DNA from: an uncultured Polaribacter sp.
GTDB taxonomy: Bacteria; Bacteroidota; Bacteroidia; Flavobacteriales; Flavobacteriaceae
Assembly (NCBI GenBank): GCA_943788865.1
Contig: CALSRX010000004.1
Location: 1-64,000, forward strand
Direction: 5' to 3'
DNA length: 64,000 nucleotides
Every line of letters begins with the position of its first letter. The stretch's first letter is position 1. The notes under the pieces were generated by a model. That model saw nothing but the letters and a program-made list of their open reading frames with translations. It searched no databases and was not told the origin of the DNA. This document shows positions 19,451 through 27,678 of this stretch, piece by piece. Position numbers and translations under genes: made by a program.

Positions 19451-20035
19451 ATGAAAAAAATTATTTACTTCTGTATTGTTATTAGTATGATTTCATGCAA
19501 ATCAGAAAAAACATACAATGTTGGGCAGATTATAACCTCTAAAGGCGAAATCTTAATTTGGTTATATGACGAAACACCAAAACACAAAGAAAGTTTTACA
19601 CAATTAGCTAATGATGGTTATTGGGATACTTATACCTTTAATCGTGTAATACCAAATTTTGTTGCCCAGGGCGGCTGTCCAGACACACCAGAAGGCTTTA
19701 ACGATCCAAAATACTTATTAGAACCAGAGTTTGATAAAAATTTACGTCATGTATATGGTGCTGTGGGTGCTGGTCGTGATGATAATCCAAAGATGCTTTC
19801 TGCTAGGTGCCAATTTTATATAGTTCAAAACAAAAATGGTTTAAGTAGATTGGATGACAAATACACCATTTTTGGTAAAGTAATTAAAGGTATGGATGTT
19901 GTAAATACAATAACAAATATAGAACGCGATGCTACCGATAAACCGATTACAGATATTTCGTTAGATATAAATATGATTCAAATGACAGCATCTGAGTTGC
20001 AAAAGATATATCCAGAGGGTATACAAATAAAGTAA
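19451..20035 (+). CDS. Cyclophilin-type peptidyl-prolyl isomerase lipoprotein
   Basis: 194 residues. An N-terminal lipoprotein signal (MKKIIYFCIVISMISC) has the acylated Cys at 16, so the enzyme should act in the periplasm, anchored to a membrane. The cyclophilin fold is recognisable from ITSKGEILIWLYDETPKHKESF, FNRVIPNFVAQGGCPDT, and SARCQFYIVQNKNGLSRLDDKYTIFGKVIKG. These enzymes speed proline isomerisation during protein folding. It follows the ALDH gene by 73 nt and precedes a Spy-like secreted protein gene on the same strand. Confidence 0.9.
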   Translation: MKKIIYFCIVISMISCKSEKTYNVGQIITSKGEILIWLYDETPKHKESFTQLANDGYWDTYTFNRVIPNFVAQGGCPDTPEGFNDPKYLLEPEFDKNLRHVYGAVGAGRDDNPKMLSARCQFYIVQNKNGLSRLDDKYTIFGKVIKGMDVVNTITNIERDATDKPITDISLDINMIQMTASELQKIYPEGIQIK

Positions 20036-20156
20036 TTATTAGATTAAACCAAATGAAAAAAAATAGTCTAAGCATAGATATTCTAGTTAAAAACTAATAA
20101 TTTATTCTTATAACTGGTTGTCAAAAAAAAAATTTAAAACGAATAACTATTATAAA

Positions 20157-20534
20157 ATGAAAGCAAAATACTTTGTAATTACAATCCTATTTTTTATTGG
20201 AGCATTAACAGTTCAGGCTCAAAGAGGTGAGCGCCCTGATCCAAAAGCACAAGCAAAAACAAATGCTGATACTTGGCAAAAAGAATTTAGTTTATCTGAT
20301 GAACAAAGAACAAAAGTGTATGACCTTCTTATAAAGTCTGCAGAAGACAGAACTAAAAAAATGACTGAATTAAGATCAAGTGGGTATAGAGAAGGAATGC
20401 GTGAAGCTTTTACAAAACTTCAAGCAGAAACAGACAAAGGATTGAAAGCAATATTTACTGACGCTCAATGGGTAATGTACGAGAAATGGAAAAAAGAAAA
20501 CCCTCCAAGAAGAAGAGGAAGAGGAGGAAATTAA
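20157..20534 (+). CDS. Small secreted Spy/CpxP-like protein
   Basis: 125 residues from the ATG at 20157; the frame is open from a TTG at 20118, but the ATG starts a clean signal peptide, MKAKYFVITILFFIGALTVQAQ. The mature part is helical and highly charged, with the segment LSDEQRTKVYDLLIKSAEDR resembling the LTxxQ-type helices of Spy/CpxP periplasmic chaperones. It ends in a basic tail, RRRGRGGN. A periplasmic chaperone role is plausible but unproven. A strong terminator follows. Confidence 0.7.
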   Translation: MKAKYFVITILFFIGALTVQAQRGERPDPKAQAKTNADTWQKEFSLSDEQRTKVYDLLIKSAEDRTKKMTELRSSGYREGMREAFTKLQAETDKGLKAIFTDAQWVMYEKWKKENPPRRRGRGGN

Positions 20535-20552
20535 CAACCTCAGCAAATAGCA

Positions 20553-20583
20553 AAAAACCAACTCAAATGAGTTGGTTTTTTTA
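20553..20583 (+). terminator. Rho-independent terminator after the Spy-like gene
   Basis: AACCAACTC (20556-20564) pairs perfectly with GAGTTGGTT (20569-20577) around an AAAT loop, followed by a T-run. Confidence 0.85.
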
Positions 20584-20621
20584 TTTTGTTAAACTTGACT
20601 TTCTTAAAAAAACCCGCTAAC

Positions 20622-20677
20622 TTCGTTTAACGTCTGATAAAATGAATTAAAACTCACGTTATCATTATAGTTATGGG
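20622..20677 (+). repeat. Left end of a boxed single-gene unit
   Basis: Starts TTCGTTTAACG and ends GTTATGGG. The 11-bp start is the exact inverse complement of the last 11 bp of the right element (21340-21350). The 8-bp end is the inverse complement of its first 8 bp (21215-21222). GTTTAAC fits the RYYYAAC consensus of an integron attC site. Confidence 0.6.
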
Positions 20678-20820
20678 TAAGTTTAACAAACATAGCAGTT
20701 CAATGCAGGCTGAACACTTAAAGTGACAAACAAAAACGTGGAGACAAGAAAACCACTTAAAAAAACAGGGAGTATTCTGAAAATCCAAAAGAGTAAGGAC
20801 AAAATTAAAAAAATAACAAA

Positions 20821-21210
20821 ATGAAAAAATTATTGATTTTAGCAACCATGTTGCTTACGTTTGGGTTTGCGAATGCACAAAGAATGTATGATGGATCCGG
20901 CAAACAAATAGGTAGGGTAGATGGTGAACGTTACTATGATGGTTCGGGCAGGCAAATAGGAAGGGTTGATGCTCAAAGAATTTATGATGGGTCAGGCCGA
21001 CAAATAGGTAGAATTGATGGCAAAAGATTATATGATGGTTCAGGGAGACAAATGGGACGAATTGATGGTGATAGACTTTACGACAGTTCAGGAAGACAAA
21101 TTGGTAGAATTGATGGTGATAGAGTTTACGATGGTTCAGGAAGACAAATTGGAAGAGCTGACGGATTAAGAAGAATGCAAATTATTTTGTTCTTTTATTT
21201 TTATATGTAA
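20821..21210 (+). CDS. Secreted six-repeat YDGSGRQIGRIDG protein
   Basis: 129 residues. A signal peptide (MKKLLILATMLLTFGFANAQ) is followed by six exact-length 16-residue repeats covering residues 23-118 (nt 20887-21174). The consensus is Y-D-G-S-G-R-Q-I-G-R-I-D-G-D-R-L, and the last copy drifts. A short hydrophobic tail, MQIILFFYFYM, ends the protein. The repeat should form a small closed or solenoid beta structure; a similar Bacteroidota family is named '5-fold beta-flower protein' in some databases, from memory. Function unknown. The gene lies inside a unit bounded by perfect inverted repeats (20622-21350), unlike any other gene here. Confidence 0.85.
   Translation: MKKLLILATMLLTFGFANAQRMYDGSGKQIGRVDGERYYDGSGRQIGRVDAQRIYDGSGRQIGRIDGKRLYDGSGRQMGRIDGDRLYDSSGRQIGRIDGDRVYDGSGRQIGRADGLRRMQIILFFYFYM
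20887..21174 (+). repeat. Six tandem 48-bp coding repeats
   Basis: Each 48-bp unit encodes one 16-residue YDGSGRQIGR-type repeat. The DNA copies have diverged at synonymous positions, while the protein pattern is nearly constant, which suggests selection on the protein. Confidence 0.85.
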
Positions 21211-21214
21211 CCAG

Positions 21215-21350
21215 CCCATAACAACACATTTGCGAATATGGCGGGTTTAGTGGTAAATGAATTATCCTGCTTCTAATAAATATTAGCGATAAAATGAAAG
21301 ATACTGCTACTAAGTCCGCCACATCGCAAATCTACAAACCGTTAAACGAA
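21215..21350 (+). repeat. Right end of the boxed unit, attC-like hairpin
   Basis: Begins CCCATAAC and ends CGTTAAACGAA. An imperfect stem pairs 21229-21250 (TTTGCGAATATGGCGGG...) with 21310-21330 (...CCGCCACATCGCAAA), leaving unpaired bases as integron attC stems do. The terminal GTTAAAC fits the attC core GTTRRRY. It ends 6 bp before the stop end of the AlbA_2 gene. Confidence 0.6.
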
Positions 21351-21355
21351 CCTTA

Positions 21356-22495
21356 CTAATTATATTTCACCTTTCGTAAAACACGCATCGCTTCTTTATA
21401 CTTAATATACGTAGTTTTATCTGAAAGACTTTTAATGTATTCTTTTGCCTTTCGTAATTGAGTTGGCGCGTCTAAATACCCGTGTAAATAACAAATTAAA
21501 TAACTCGTTGGTAGTCTAGAAACATCTTCATATTCTGTAACCGAAAGTGCTTTTTTTGCAACTATCTTTTTTACAATTGCGTTATTATTGTTATAAATAT
21601 GCTTAATAATAACTTCATCAAAAGCAGGTGGTTTAAACAATAATTCATTTACAATATCGTGTTTGCCATTATCTTTAAAATGAATGATGGTTTTTTCTAA
21701 TGGATAATGCGTTTCGTTTTTATCAATTCCTAATAAAATATATTCTGTAATAATAAACGAATGTGAATTATAACTAATCTGTACTTCATCTAATGCAGAA
21801 AAAAACAATCGAACTTGCTCGTTAATCAATTCTATATCTACTCTAGAGAAAAATTCTTCTCCGTTTATAATCGACTTCTTTCCTGCCCAACACAACACAA
21901 ACTGCTCGTTAAAAACTTTGTATTGTGGACTGTATTCTTTTTTATGATTGTTGATAAAATCAAAAACACCGTTTAAGGTTAATTCAATATTGTTACTCGC
22001 ATTCTTCTCAATTGCTTCAACAATATCTTGGTTTGTGTTTTTGAGTTCAAAATTTCCTTTTGAAGGCATCGAATTACTACCTCGTCTAAAAAACACCGAA
22101 CCCTGTTTGTATTTCCATGCATTTTTTGAAAGAGATGTTATCGTGTTATTAGGAGAAATGGTAACCAAACCAATTACTTTATGACGGGGTAAAGTTGGAA
22201 AAGGAACATTTTCATATTGTATTTTTGGCGGATTTGTTAAATACGCATTTGCAAGATTCTGAATTTTACTATCATCAAAAAAATCGACACCAACAATTTT
22301 GTTTTCTCCGTCTTCAATTCCAATAACAACATAAGAATTGTTGTTTGGGTTTGAGTTAGATAACGCACAAATGTGTTTTATAAACTTGGCTTTGCCTTCT
22401 TTATTATCAAGAGATAACTTTTGCTTTTTATCATAAAAACTGTTCTCGTCATTATGAGACAACAGGTTTTTGATTAAAAGACGCTTATTTATCAT
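21356..22495 (-). CDS. AlbA_2 (Schlafen-type) domain protein
   Basis: 379 residues. The N-terminal ~140 residues fit the AlbA_2 domain: FYDKKQKLSLDNKEGKAKFIKHICALSN, then YVVIGIEDGENKIVGVDFFDD. These proteins are often annotated as ATP-binding or helix-turn-helix regulators, but no Walker motif is visible and the biochemical role is uncertain. Related AlbA_2/Schlafen proteins include some nucleases and defence genes, but nothing here proves that. It starts 1 nt after the SDR stop codon (TAACATG), so the two are co-translated. Confidence 0.75.
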   Translation of the reverse strand: MINKRLLIKNLLSHNDENSFYDKKQKLSLDNKEGKAKFIKHICALSNSNPNNNSYVVIGIEDGENKIVGVDFFDDSKIQNLANAYLTNPPKIQYENVPFPTLPRHKVIGLVTISPNNTITSLSKNAWKYKQGSVFFRRGSNSMPSKGNFELKNTNQDIVEAIEKNASNNIELTLNGVFDFINNHKKEYSPQYKVFNEQFVLCWAGKKSIINGEEFFSRVDIELINEQVRLFFSALDEVQISYNSHSFIITEYILLGIDKNETHYPLEKTIIHFKDNGKHDIVNELLFKPPAFDEVIIKHIYNNNNAIVKKIVAKKALSVTEYEDVSRLPTSYLICYLHGYLDAPTQLRKAKEYIKSLSDKTTYIKYKEAMRVLRKVKYN

Positions 22496-22496
22496 G

Positions 22497-23249
22497 TTAC
22501 TTTTTATTCATAATTGTTGCACTTGCTTGTGCTGTTGGGTACACAATTAAATCCTCAATATTTACATGATAAGGTCTTGTAACTACAAAATAAATAATGT
22601 CTGCAATATCTTCTGCTTGTAATGCATTATAGCCTGCGTAAACACTTTTAGCTTTTTCTGTATCTCCTTTAAAACGAACATCAGAAAATTCTGTTTCTAC
22701 AGCTCCAGGATGAATTGCAGAAACTCGAATATCATATTTATTTAAATCGATTCTCATTGCTTTGTTTAACGCATTTACAGCGTATTTAGAGGCACAATAA
22801 ACATTTCCGTTTGGATAGACTTCTTTTCCAGCTATAGAGCCTATATTAACGATAAAGCCTTTGTTTTTTTCGATCATTTTAGGAATGATGGCTTTAGAAA
22901 CATACAACAGTCCTTTTACATTGATGTCTATCATTGCATCCCAGTCATCTAAATCTCCATCTTGGATGGTGCTTAAACCATGTGCGTTACCTGCAACATT
23001 TGATAAAATATCTATATCACTAAACTTTTCTGGCAAAGATTGGATGGCAGAAAACACCTCTTCTTTATTTCGAACATCAAATTGTAGTGTAGTAACCTCT
23101 GTAAGTTTTCCTAAAGTTTGTTGTAATTCATCTAGTCGATCTTTTCTTCTACCGCAAAGAACTAATCGAATTTGATTTTTAGCAAACAACTCTGCAGTTG
23201 CTTTTCCAATTCCGGACGTTGCGCCGGTAATAAATGCTGTTAGGCTCAT
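22497..23249 (-). CDS. SDR family NAD(P)-dependent oxidoreductase
   Basis: 250 residues from the ATG at 23249; the open frame reaches 23375, but that extension is not SDR-like. It shows the classical short-chain dehydrogenase set: TGATSGIG (cofactor loop), CGRRKDR (Arg suggests NADP preference), NVAGNAHG, the catalytic Ser in VNIGSIAG and Tyr-x3-Lys in YCASKYAVN. The pattern resembles YdfG-like 3-hydroxy acid or serine dehydrogenases. The exact substrate is unknown. It is followed directly by the AlbA_2 gene. Confidence 0.9.
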   Translation of the reverse strand: MSLTAFITGATSGIGKATAELFAKNQIRLVLCGRRKDRLDELQQTLGKLTEVTTLQFDVRNKEEVFSAIQSLPEKFSDIDILSNVAGNAHGLSTIQDGDLDDWDAMIDINVKGLLYVSKAIIPKMIEKNKGFIVNIGSIAGKEVYPNGNVYCASKYAVNALNKAMRIDLNKYDIRVSAIHPGAVETEFSDVRFKGDTEKAKSVYAGYNALQAEDIADIIYFVVTRPYHVNIEDLIVYPTAQASATIMNKK

Positions 23250-23307
23250 TGATATTGTTTTTGTTAAAGATACTTGAGTTCTAGTAAAAATCAAAACTAA
23301 AAGGCAT

Positions 23308-23341
23308 GAAAAAACCGCTCTACCTCTAGAGCGGTTTATTT
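23308..23341 (-). terminator. Terminator after the 305-residue lipoprotein gene
   Basis: AAACCGCTCTA (23312-23322) pairs perfectly with TAGAGCGGTTT (23327-23337) around CCTC. An A-run at 23309-23314 gives the U-run on the minus strand. Confidence 0.8.
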
Positions 23342-23386
23342 TAATTGGCTGCTTAACCAACCAATTAAAAATCAACTAACCAAACT

Positions 23387-24304
23387 TTATTTTATATGTC
23401 TTCTAACTTTTGTTTCTCTTTGTATCTTAGTTCGCTTTCTACCACTGTTCCTTACATTTGGTTTTTCTTTTCCTCCTTTTAAGAATTGGATAAACCCTCT
23501 TCCATTGAATTCATACGTTGTTTGCGAACTTATGTGGTATAAACTTATTTTACCATCATTAATAACGCTTAATTCAAACTCTTCATTGTCTCCTCCATCA
23601 TAATTAAGTGTTAAAATCTTTAGGTCGTCATAATTCTGTACATCGAATATTTGATAACTCCCTACAAAATCCCAATTAATAATATCAATATCTGTGCCAA
23701 AAGGATCTTTTGACGAATAGAATGTTGTGTTGTTTTCTGGTGTGAATTGTAAAAACATTTCTTCATCAAAAGGGTTGATAGCTCCTGAATTACTAGTATT
23801 TGTTTTTTCCCAAGCAACATATTCTTGTAAGAAATATTCTATGTTTTCATAAAACAACTTATCATAATCAAAATTATTTCTTTGATAACCCACTAAATAA
23901 TATGAAACGTCATTAAATGTATCGTCTATTCGTATTTCGTTCGCAGAAATTACATAGACATCAAAATCATACACTCCATCTAAAGAATGAGCAATTTCTA
24001 GATATCCATTATACGTATTATAATTTCCAACTTTAATCCCCAAACCATTTCCAGTGATTCCGATGTCTGCAATGTTATTGTTTGCATAGAATTGCCCATT
24101 AAAAAAAGAAACCGTAAACGCTTTTGATAAAAAAGGTACATCGCCGTTTCCTGTTGTTTTATGATAATCTACATACCAAAGATCGTATTCTGACATTACT
24201 TCTTCTAAAGGAACTTCGTACAGGTACTCATCGTCTATAAGTTTACATGATGTAAATGTAGATCCAGTAATTAAAAGTATTAAAAGTAGTTTTACTGATT
24301 TCAT
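23387..24304 (-). CDS. Conserved flavobacterial lipoprotein, 305 residues
   Basis: The signal MKSVKLLLILLITGSTFTSC gives an acylated Cys at 20. The mature protein contains EVMSEYDLWYVDYHKTTGNGDVPFLSKAF and many beta-type stretches, then a strongly basic C-terminal tail (GRKRTKIQRETKVRRHIK). From memory, relatives are sometimes labelled nicotinic acid mononucleotide adenylyltransferase. No nucleotidyltransferase HxGH motif is visible, so that label looks wrong. Function unknown. Confidence 0.75.
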   Translation of the reverse strand: MKSVKLLLILLITGSTFTSCKLIDDEYLYEVPLEEVMSEYDLWYVDYHKTTGNGDVPFLSKAFTVSFFNGQFYANNNIADIGITGNGLGIKVGNYNTYNGYLEIAHSLDGVYDFDVYVISANEIRIDDTFNDVSYYLVGYQRNNFDYDKLFYENIEYFLQEYVAWEKTNTSNSGAINPFDEEMFLQFTPENNTTFYSSKDPFGTDIDIINWDFVGSYQIFDVQNYDDLKILTLNYDGGDNEEFELSVINDGKISLYHISSQTTYEFNGRGFIQFLKGGKEKPNVRNSGRKRTKIQRETKVRRHIK

Positions 24305-24357
24305 AAGCTTTCATTTAATGATTCTAAAACAATATTTTCAAATTGCGTGCCAAAAAG

Positions 24358-24386
24358 AAAAGGCAACCTTTTTGGTTGCCTTTTTA
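24358..24386 (-). terminator. Terminator after the 163-residue lipoprotein gene
   Basis: AAAGGCAACC pairs with GGTTGCCTTT (24359-24383) around a T-rich loop, with an A/T-run on both sides. Confidence 0.8.
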
Positions 24387-24405
24387 TAAATAAAAATTTG
24401 TTTTC

Positions 24406-24897
24406 TTATGGATAGTAAATTGTATCTGTTTTTTTAATTTTTGACACTTTATAATAGTATTTTTTATTTCCTGAAACGTAGCTTATAACAGCCTCATTTT
24501 GTTTTAAATTAAAAGGAATTGTTTCTCTTTTAATTTTTGGTTTATTTCTTTTGTCATCCATAACAATACCTCCATTTATAGTTGTAGTGGTTTTCGTTAC
24601 TAAAACCCTTTTTGATGAAGTACTAAAATTTGCTACGAGATATTTTTTACCATTTCTGTCTTCTATTTCACCCTCTACAACTTTGTTCTGAAAATATATT
24701 TTTTCAAAAGTAATATTAGTATCATTGTCTACACCAATAATTAAATTTGTTCCACTAACACCTGGCTGACCTCCAACCCAATTGTGATAGGTTGCTCCTG
24801 TTATTTTGAATGGTGCAGTTTCTGTTAATTTCATTGTTTTACATTGAGAAAAACTAACTACTGCAAAAATTAAAATACTAATTTTTAGTGATTTCAT
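24406..24897 (-). CDS. Hypothetical lipoprotein, 163 residues
   Basis: Start chosen at the ATG at 24897 (MKSLKISILIFAVVSFSQC), which gives a lipoprotein signal with Cys19; the frame is open to 24915. The mature part is beta-rich, with GATYHNWVGGQPGVSGTNLIIGVDN and repeated Lys/Thr stretches. No family is recognised. It stands between two strong terminators, so it is probably transcribed alone. Confidence 0.65.
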   Translation of the reverse strand: MKSLKISILIFAVVSFSQCKTMKLTETAPFKITGATYHNWVGGQPGVSGTNLIIGVDNDTNITFEKIYFQNKVVEGEIEDRNGKKYLVANFSTSSKRVLVTKTTTTINGGIVMDDKRNKPKIKRETIPFNLKQNEAVISYVSGNKKYYYKVSKIKKTDTIYYP

Positions 24898-24939
24898 ATG
24901 TTCTTTTTTATACATCAGTTCAATTGTTATGCCAATTTA

Positions 24940-24973
24940 CAAAAAAAAGAGCTTATCAAAATTGATAAGCTCT
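24940..24973 (-). terminator. Terminator of the ATP synthase operon
   Basis: GAGCTTATCAA (24949-24959) pairs perfectly with TTGATAAGCTC (24962-24972). An A-run at 24940-24948 becomes a U-run on the minus strand. It lies about 185 bp after atpG, beyond the tandem repeats. Confidence 0.85.
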
Positions 24974-25001
24974 CATAAATATTATTTGAAATTAGCTTTG
25001 T

Positions 25002-25022
25002 TTAATTATTAAGAGCCTCAGC
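25002..25022 (-). other. Orphan copy of the atpG C-terminal codons
   Basis: On the minus strand this reads the codons for Ala-Glu-Ala-Leu-Asn-Asn-stop, the same seven codons' meaning as the real atpG end at 25158. Four of the codons differ (GCT GAG GCT CTT against GCA GAA GCG TTG). It lies past three stop codons, so it is not translated from atpG. Confidence 0.6.
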
Positions 25023-25030
25023 ATTTTGGA

Positions 25031-25175
25031 AATTTGGCTTCGTTACTCTTCGCTTAATTATTCAACGCTTCGCTGACTATATAATTTGGCTTCGTTACTC
25101 TTCGCCTAATTATTCAACGCTTCGCTGACTATATAATTTGGCTTCGTTACTCTCCGCCTAATTATTCAACGCTTC
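25031..25175 (-). repeat. 52-bp tandem repeat at the 3' end of atpG
   Basis: Copies start at 25031, 25083 and 25135 (period 52). The third runs into the atpG coding end. On the minus strand each full copy carries codons for Ser-Glu-Ala-Leu-Asn-Asn-stop, copying the atpG tail. The first two copies differ at one position and the third at one more in the shared 41 bp. The period is not a multiple of three. Confidence 0.85.
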
Positions 25176-26021
25176 TGCTCCTCCAACAATTTCTAAAATT
25201 TCATTTGTAATGGCAGCTTGACGTGCTTTATTATACGTTAATAATAAGTCGTCACGTAAATCTGTTGCATTATCTGTTGCTTTATGCATTGCTGTCATAC
25301 GAGCACCATGCTCTGCAGCAAAACTATCTCTAATAGATTTATACAACTGAGTTTTTAAAGACTTCGGAATTAACTCTAAAACAATTTCTTCTTTAGACGG
25401 TTCAAAAATGTAATCTAAATTAGCATTTACGTTTTCTCCGTCTACCGGTTTTATCGGTAAAAATTGTTCTACAGTCGGAATTTGAGTTGCAGCATTTTTA
25501 AATCTATTGTAAACGATTTCTATTTTATCGTAGCTTCCATCAACAAATAAACTCATTAATTTTTCTGCAATTACAGCAACATTATCAAAGGTTAAATCAT
25601 CAAAAACATCATTGTTGTTTTGAATCACATTGTATTTTTTTGATAAAATTCCATGTCCTTTTTTACCAATAGTAAGTAAATCAACAGTACAGTTGTTGTA
25701 TTTGTTTTCTATAGTGCTTAGTGTTTCTTTAATTACATAAGAATTAAATCCACCACATAAACCTCTATTAGAAGTAATTACAACGATTAATGCTTTTGAA
25801 ACTTCTCTCTGATTAGAATATGCCCCACCAGCATCGCTATCTAAAGTAGCGCTTAAACTTTGTAATAATTCGGTTAACTTAGACGAATAAGGACGCATTG
25901 CTGTTATAGCATCTTGCGCTTTTTTCAACTTTGCAGCAGATACCATTTTCATGGCACTAGTAATCTGCATGGTAGAACCAATCGATGTTATCCTATTACG
26001 TATTTCTTTTAAGTTTGCCAT
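25158..26021 (-). CDS. atpG: F1Fo ATP synthase gamma subunit
   Basis: The 287-residue gamma subunit is the rotating central stalk of F1, linking proton flow to catalysis. The N-terminal helix reads ANLKEIRNRITSIGSTMQITSAMKMVSAAKLKKAQ and the C-terminal helix MHKATDNATDLRDDLLLTYNKARQAAITNEILEIVGGAEALNN, both typical. It is the last gene of this operon. The beta and epsilon genes (atpD, atpC) do not follow; they are usually at a separate locus in this phylum. The stop codon is immediately followed by a 52-bp tandem repeat that copies the last codons. Confidence 0.97.
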   Translation of the reverse strand: MANLKEIRNRITSIGSTMQITSAMKMVSAAKLKKAQDAITAMRPYSSKLTELLQSLSATLDSDAGGAYSNQREVSKALIVVITSNRGLCGGFNSYVIKETLSTIENKYNNCTVDLLTIGKKGHGILSKKYNVIQNNNDVFDDLTFDNVAVIAEKLMSLFVDGSYDKIEIVYNRFKNAATQIPTVEQFLPIKPVDGENVNANLDYIFEPSKEEIVLELIPKSLKTQLYKSIRDSFAAEHGARMTAMHKATDNATDLRDDLLLTYNKARQAAITNEILEIVGGAEALNN

Positions 26022-26040
26022 TCTTTTCTATTTGAAATGA

Positions 26041-26078
26041 TGAGATTCCCACTTACGTGGGAATGACAACTATATTTT
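26041..26078. repeat. Dispersed palindrome between atpA and atpG
   Basis: ATTCCCAC-TTAC-GTGGGAAT (26045-26064) is followed by GACAACTATATTTT. The 18 bases GAATGACAACTATATTTT (26061-26078) are the exact inverse complement of 14593-14610 after tyrS. The element fills most of the 61-bp gap, so it lies inside the operon's transcript as a hairpin. Confidence 0.75.
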
Positions 26079-26082
26079 CAGC

Positions 26083-27657
26083 TTAATATTTACTTGAGAT
26101 CTCTTTAGCAGCATTTTCTAACGTAGCAATCACTTCGTCAGTTAATTTTCCTGCTTTTATAGTGTCTAAAGTATCTCTATGTTTTGCATTTAAATATGCG
26201 ATATAGTCACTTTCAAACTCTTTAACCATATTTACAGGGACTTTACTTAATAAGTTTTTAGAACCTGCATAAATAATCGCTACCTGATCTTCTACAGAAT
26301 AAGGATCATTTTGAGCTTGCTTTAAAATTTCAACATTACGTTGTCCTTTAGAAATTACACTCATTGTTGCTGCATCTAAATCAGAACCAAATTTTGCAAA
26401 CGCTTCTAATTCACGGAAAGCTGCTTGATCTAATTTTAAGGTACCAGATACTTTTTTCATTGATTTAATCTGAGCATTACCTCCAACACGCGATACAGAA
26501 ATACCTACGTTAATTGCAGGACGAACACCCGAGTTAAATAAATCTCCATCTAAGAAAATTTGTCCATCTGTAATCGAAATTACGTTTGTTGGAATATATG
26601 CTGATACGTCTCCTGCTTGTGTTTCAATAATTGGCAATGCTGTTAAAGAACCTCCACCTTTTACAATTCCTTTTAAAGAATCAGGTAAATCGTTCATTTC
26701 ACTAGCAATTTTATCATCATTAATAATCTTTGCAGCACGCTCTAATAATCTTGAGTGTAAGTAAAATACATCTCCAGGGTATGCCTCACGTCCCGGTGGT
26801 CTTCTTAATAATAAAGAAATTTCACGGTACGCAACAGCTTGTTTAGATAAATCATCATAAATAATCAAAGCTGGTCTTCCAGAATCTCTAAAATATTCTC
26901 CAATGGCTGCTCCAGCAAATGGTGCATATACTTGCATTGCTGCAGGATCAGATGCATTTGCTGCTACAATTGTAGTATAAGCTAAAGCTCCTTTTTCTTC
27001 TAACATGTTTGCAATGGCTGCAACTGTAGATGCTTTTTGACCAATAGCCACATAAATACAGTAAACTGGCTCACCAGCATCAAAAAATTCTTTTTGATTT
27101 AAAATCGTATCAATTGCAACTGTAGATTTTCCTGTTTGACGGTCTCCAATGATTAACTCACGCTGACCTCTTCCAACTGGAATCATTGCATCGATAGATT
27201 TAATTCCTGTTTGTAAAGGCTCTGTTACAGGCTCTCTATAAATTACTCCTGGTGCTCTACGCTCCAAAGGCATTTCATAGGTTTTCCCCTCAATAGGTCC
27301 TTTACCATCAATTGGATTTCCTAAAGTATCAACTACACGTCCAACAACGCCTTCTCCAGCTTTTAAAGAAGCAATACGTTCTGTACGTTTTACGGTAGAA
27401 CCTTCTCTTACTGATGTAGGATCTCCTAATAGTACAACCCCTACGTTGTCTTCTTCTAAGTTTAATACGATTCCTTCTAATCCATTCGCAAAAGAAACTA
27501 ACTCTCCGTATTGAACATTAGATAATCCATAAACACGAGCAATACCATCACCTACTTGTAATACGGTACCTACTTCGTTTAACGAAGCTTTTGCTTCGAA
27601 ATTTGTTAATTGTTGCTTTAAAATTGCTGATACTTCAGCTGGTTTAATTGTTGCCAT
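26083..27657 (-). CDS. atpA: F1Fo ATP synthase alpha subunit
   Basis: The 524-residue alpha subunit forms the F1 hexamer with beta and holds non-catalytic nucleotide sites. The Walker A motif GDRQTGKS, the [19 protein letters not shown] segment, the ATP synthase signature [10 protein letters not shown] and the arginine-finger region SVSRVGG are intact. The N-terminus [16 protein letters not shown] and the full length are normal. It follows atpH by 21 nt and precedes atpG by 61 nt, a gap occupied by a dispersed palindrome. Confidence 0.98.
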   Translation of the reverse strand: MATIKPAEVSAILKQQLTNFEAKASLNEVGTVLQVGDGIARVYGLSNVQYGELVSFANGLEGIVLNLEEDNVGVVLLGDPTSVREGSTVKRTERIASLKAGEGVVGRVVDTLGNPIDGKGPIEGKTYEMPLERRAPGVIYREPVTEPLQTGIKSIDAMIPVGRGQRELIIGDRQTGKSTVAIDTILNQKEFFDAGEPVYCIYVAIGQKASTVAAIANMLEEKGALAYTTIVAANASDPAAMQVYAPFAGAAIGEYFRDSGRPALIIYDDLSKQAVAYREISLLLRRPPGREAYPGDVFYLHSRLLERAAKIINDDKIASEMNDLPDSLKGIVKGGGSLTALPIIETQAGDVSAYIPTNVISITDGQIFLDGDLFNSGVRPAINVGISVSRVGGNAQIKSMKKVSGTLKLDQAAFRELEAFAKFGSDLDAATMSVISKGQRNVEILKQAQNDPYSVEDQVAIIYAGSKNLLSKVPVNMVKEFESDYIAYLNAKHRDTLDTIKAGKLTDEVIATLENAAKEISSKY

Positions 27658-27678
27658 CTTTTATAATTTGATGTATAA

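Noticed and set aside
20887-21174. 48-bp tandem repeats as a CRISPR or VNTR array
   Set aside because: The units are contiguous, without spacers, and encode a regular 16-residue protein repeat in one frame behind a signal peptide.
23387-24304. Nicotinate-nucleotide adenylyltransferase label for the lipoprotein
   Set aside because: It has a lipoprotein signal and lacks the HxGH nucleotidyltransferase motif.
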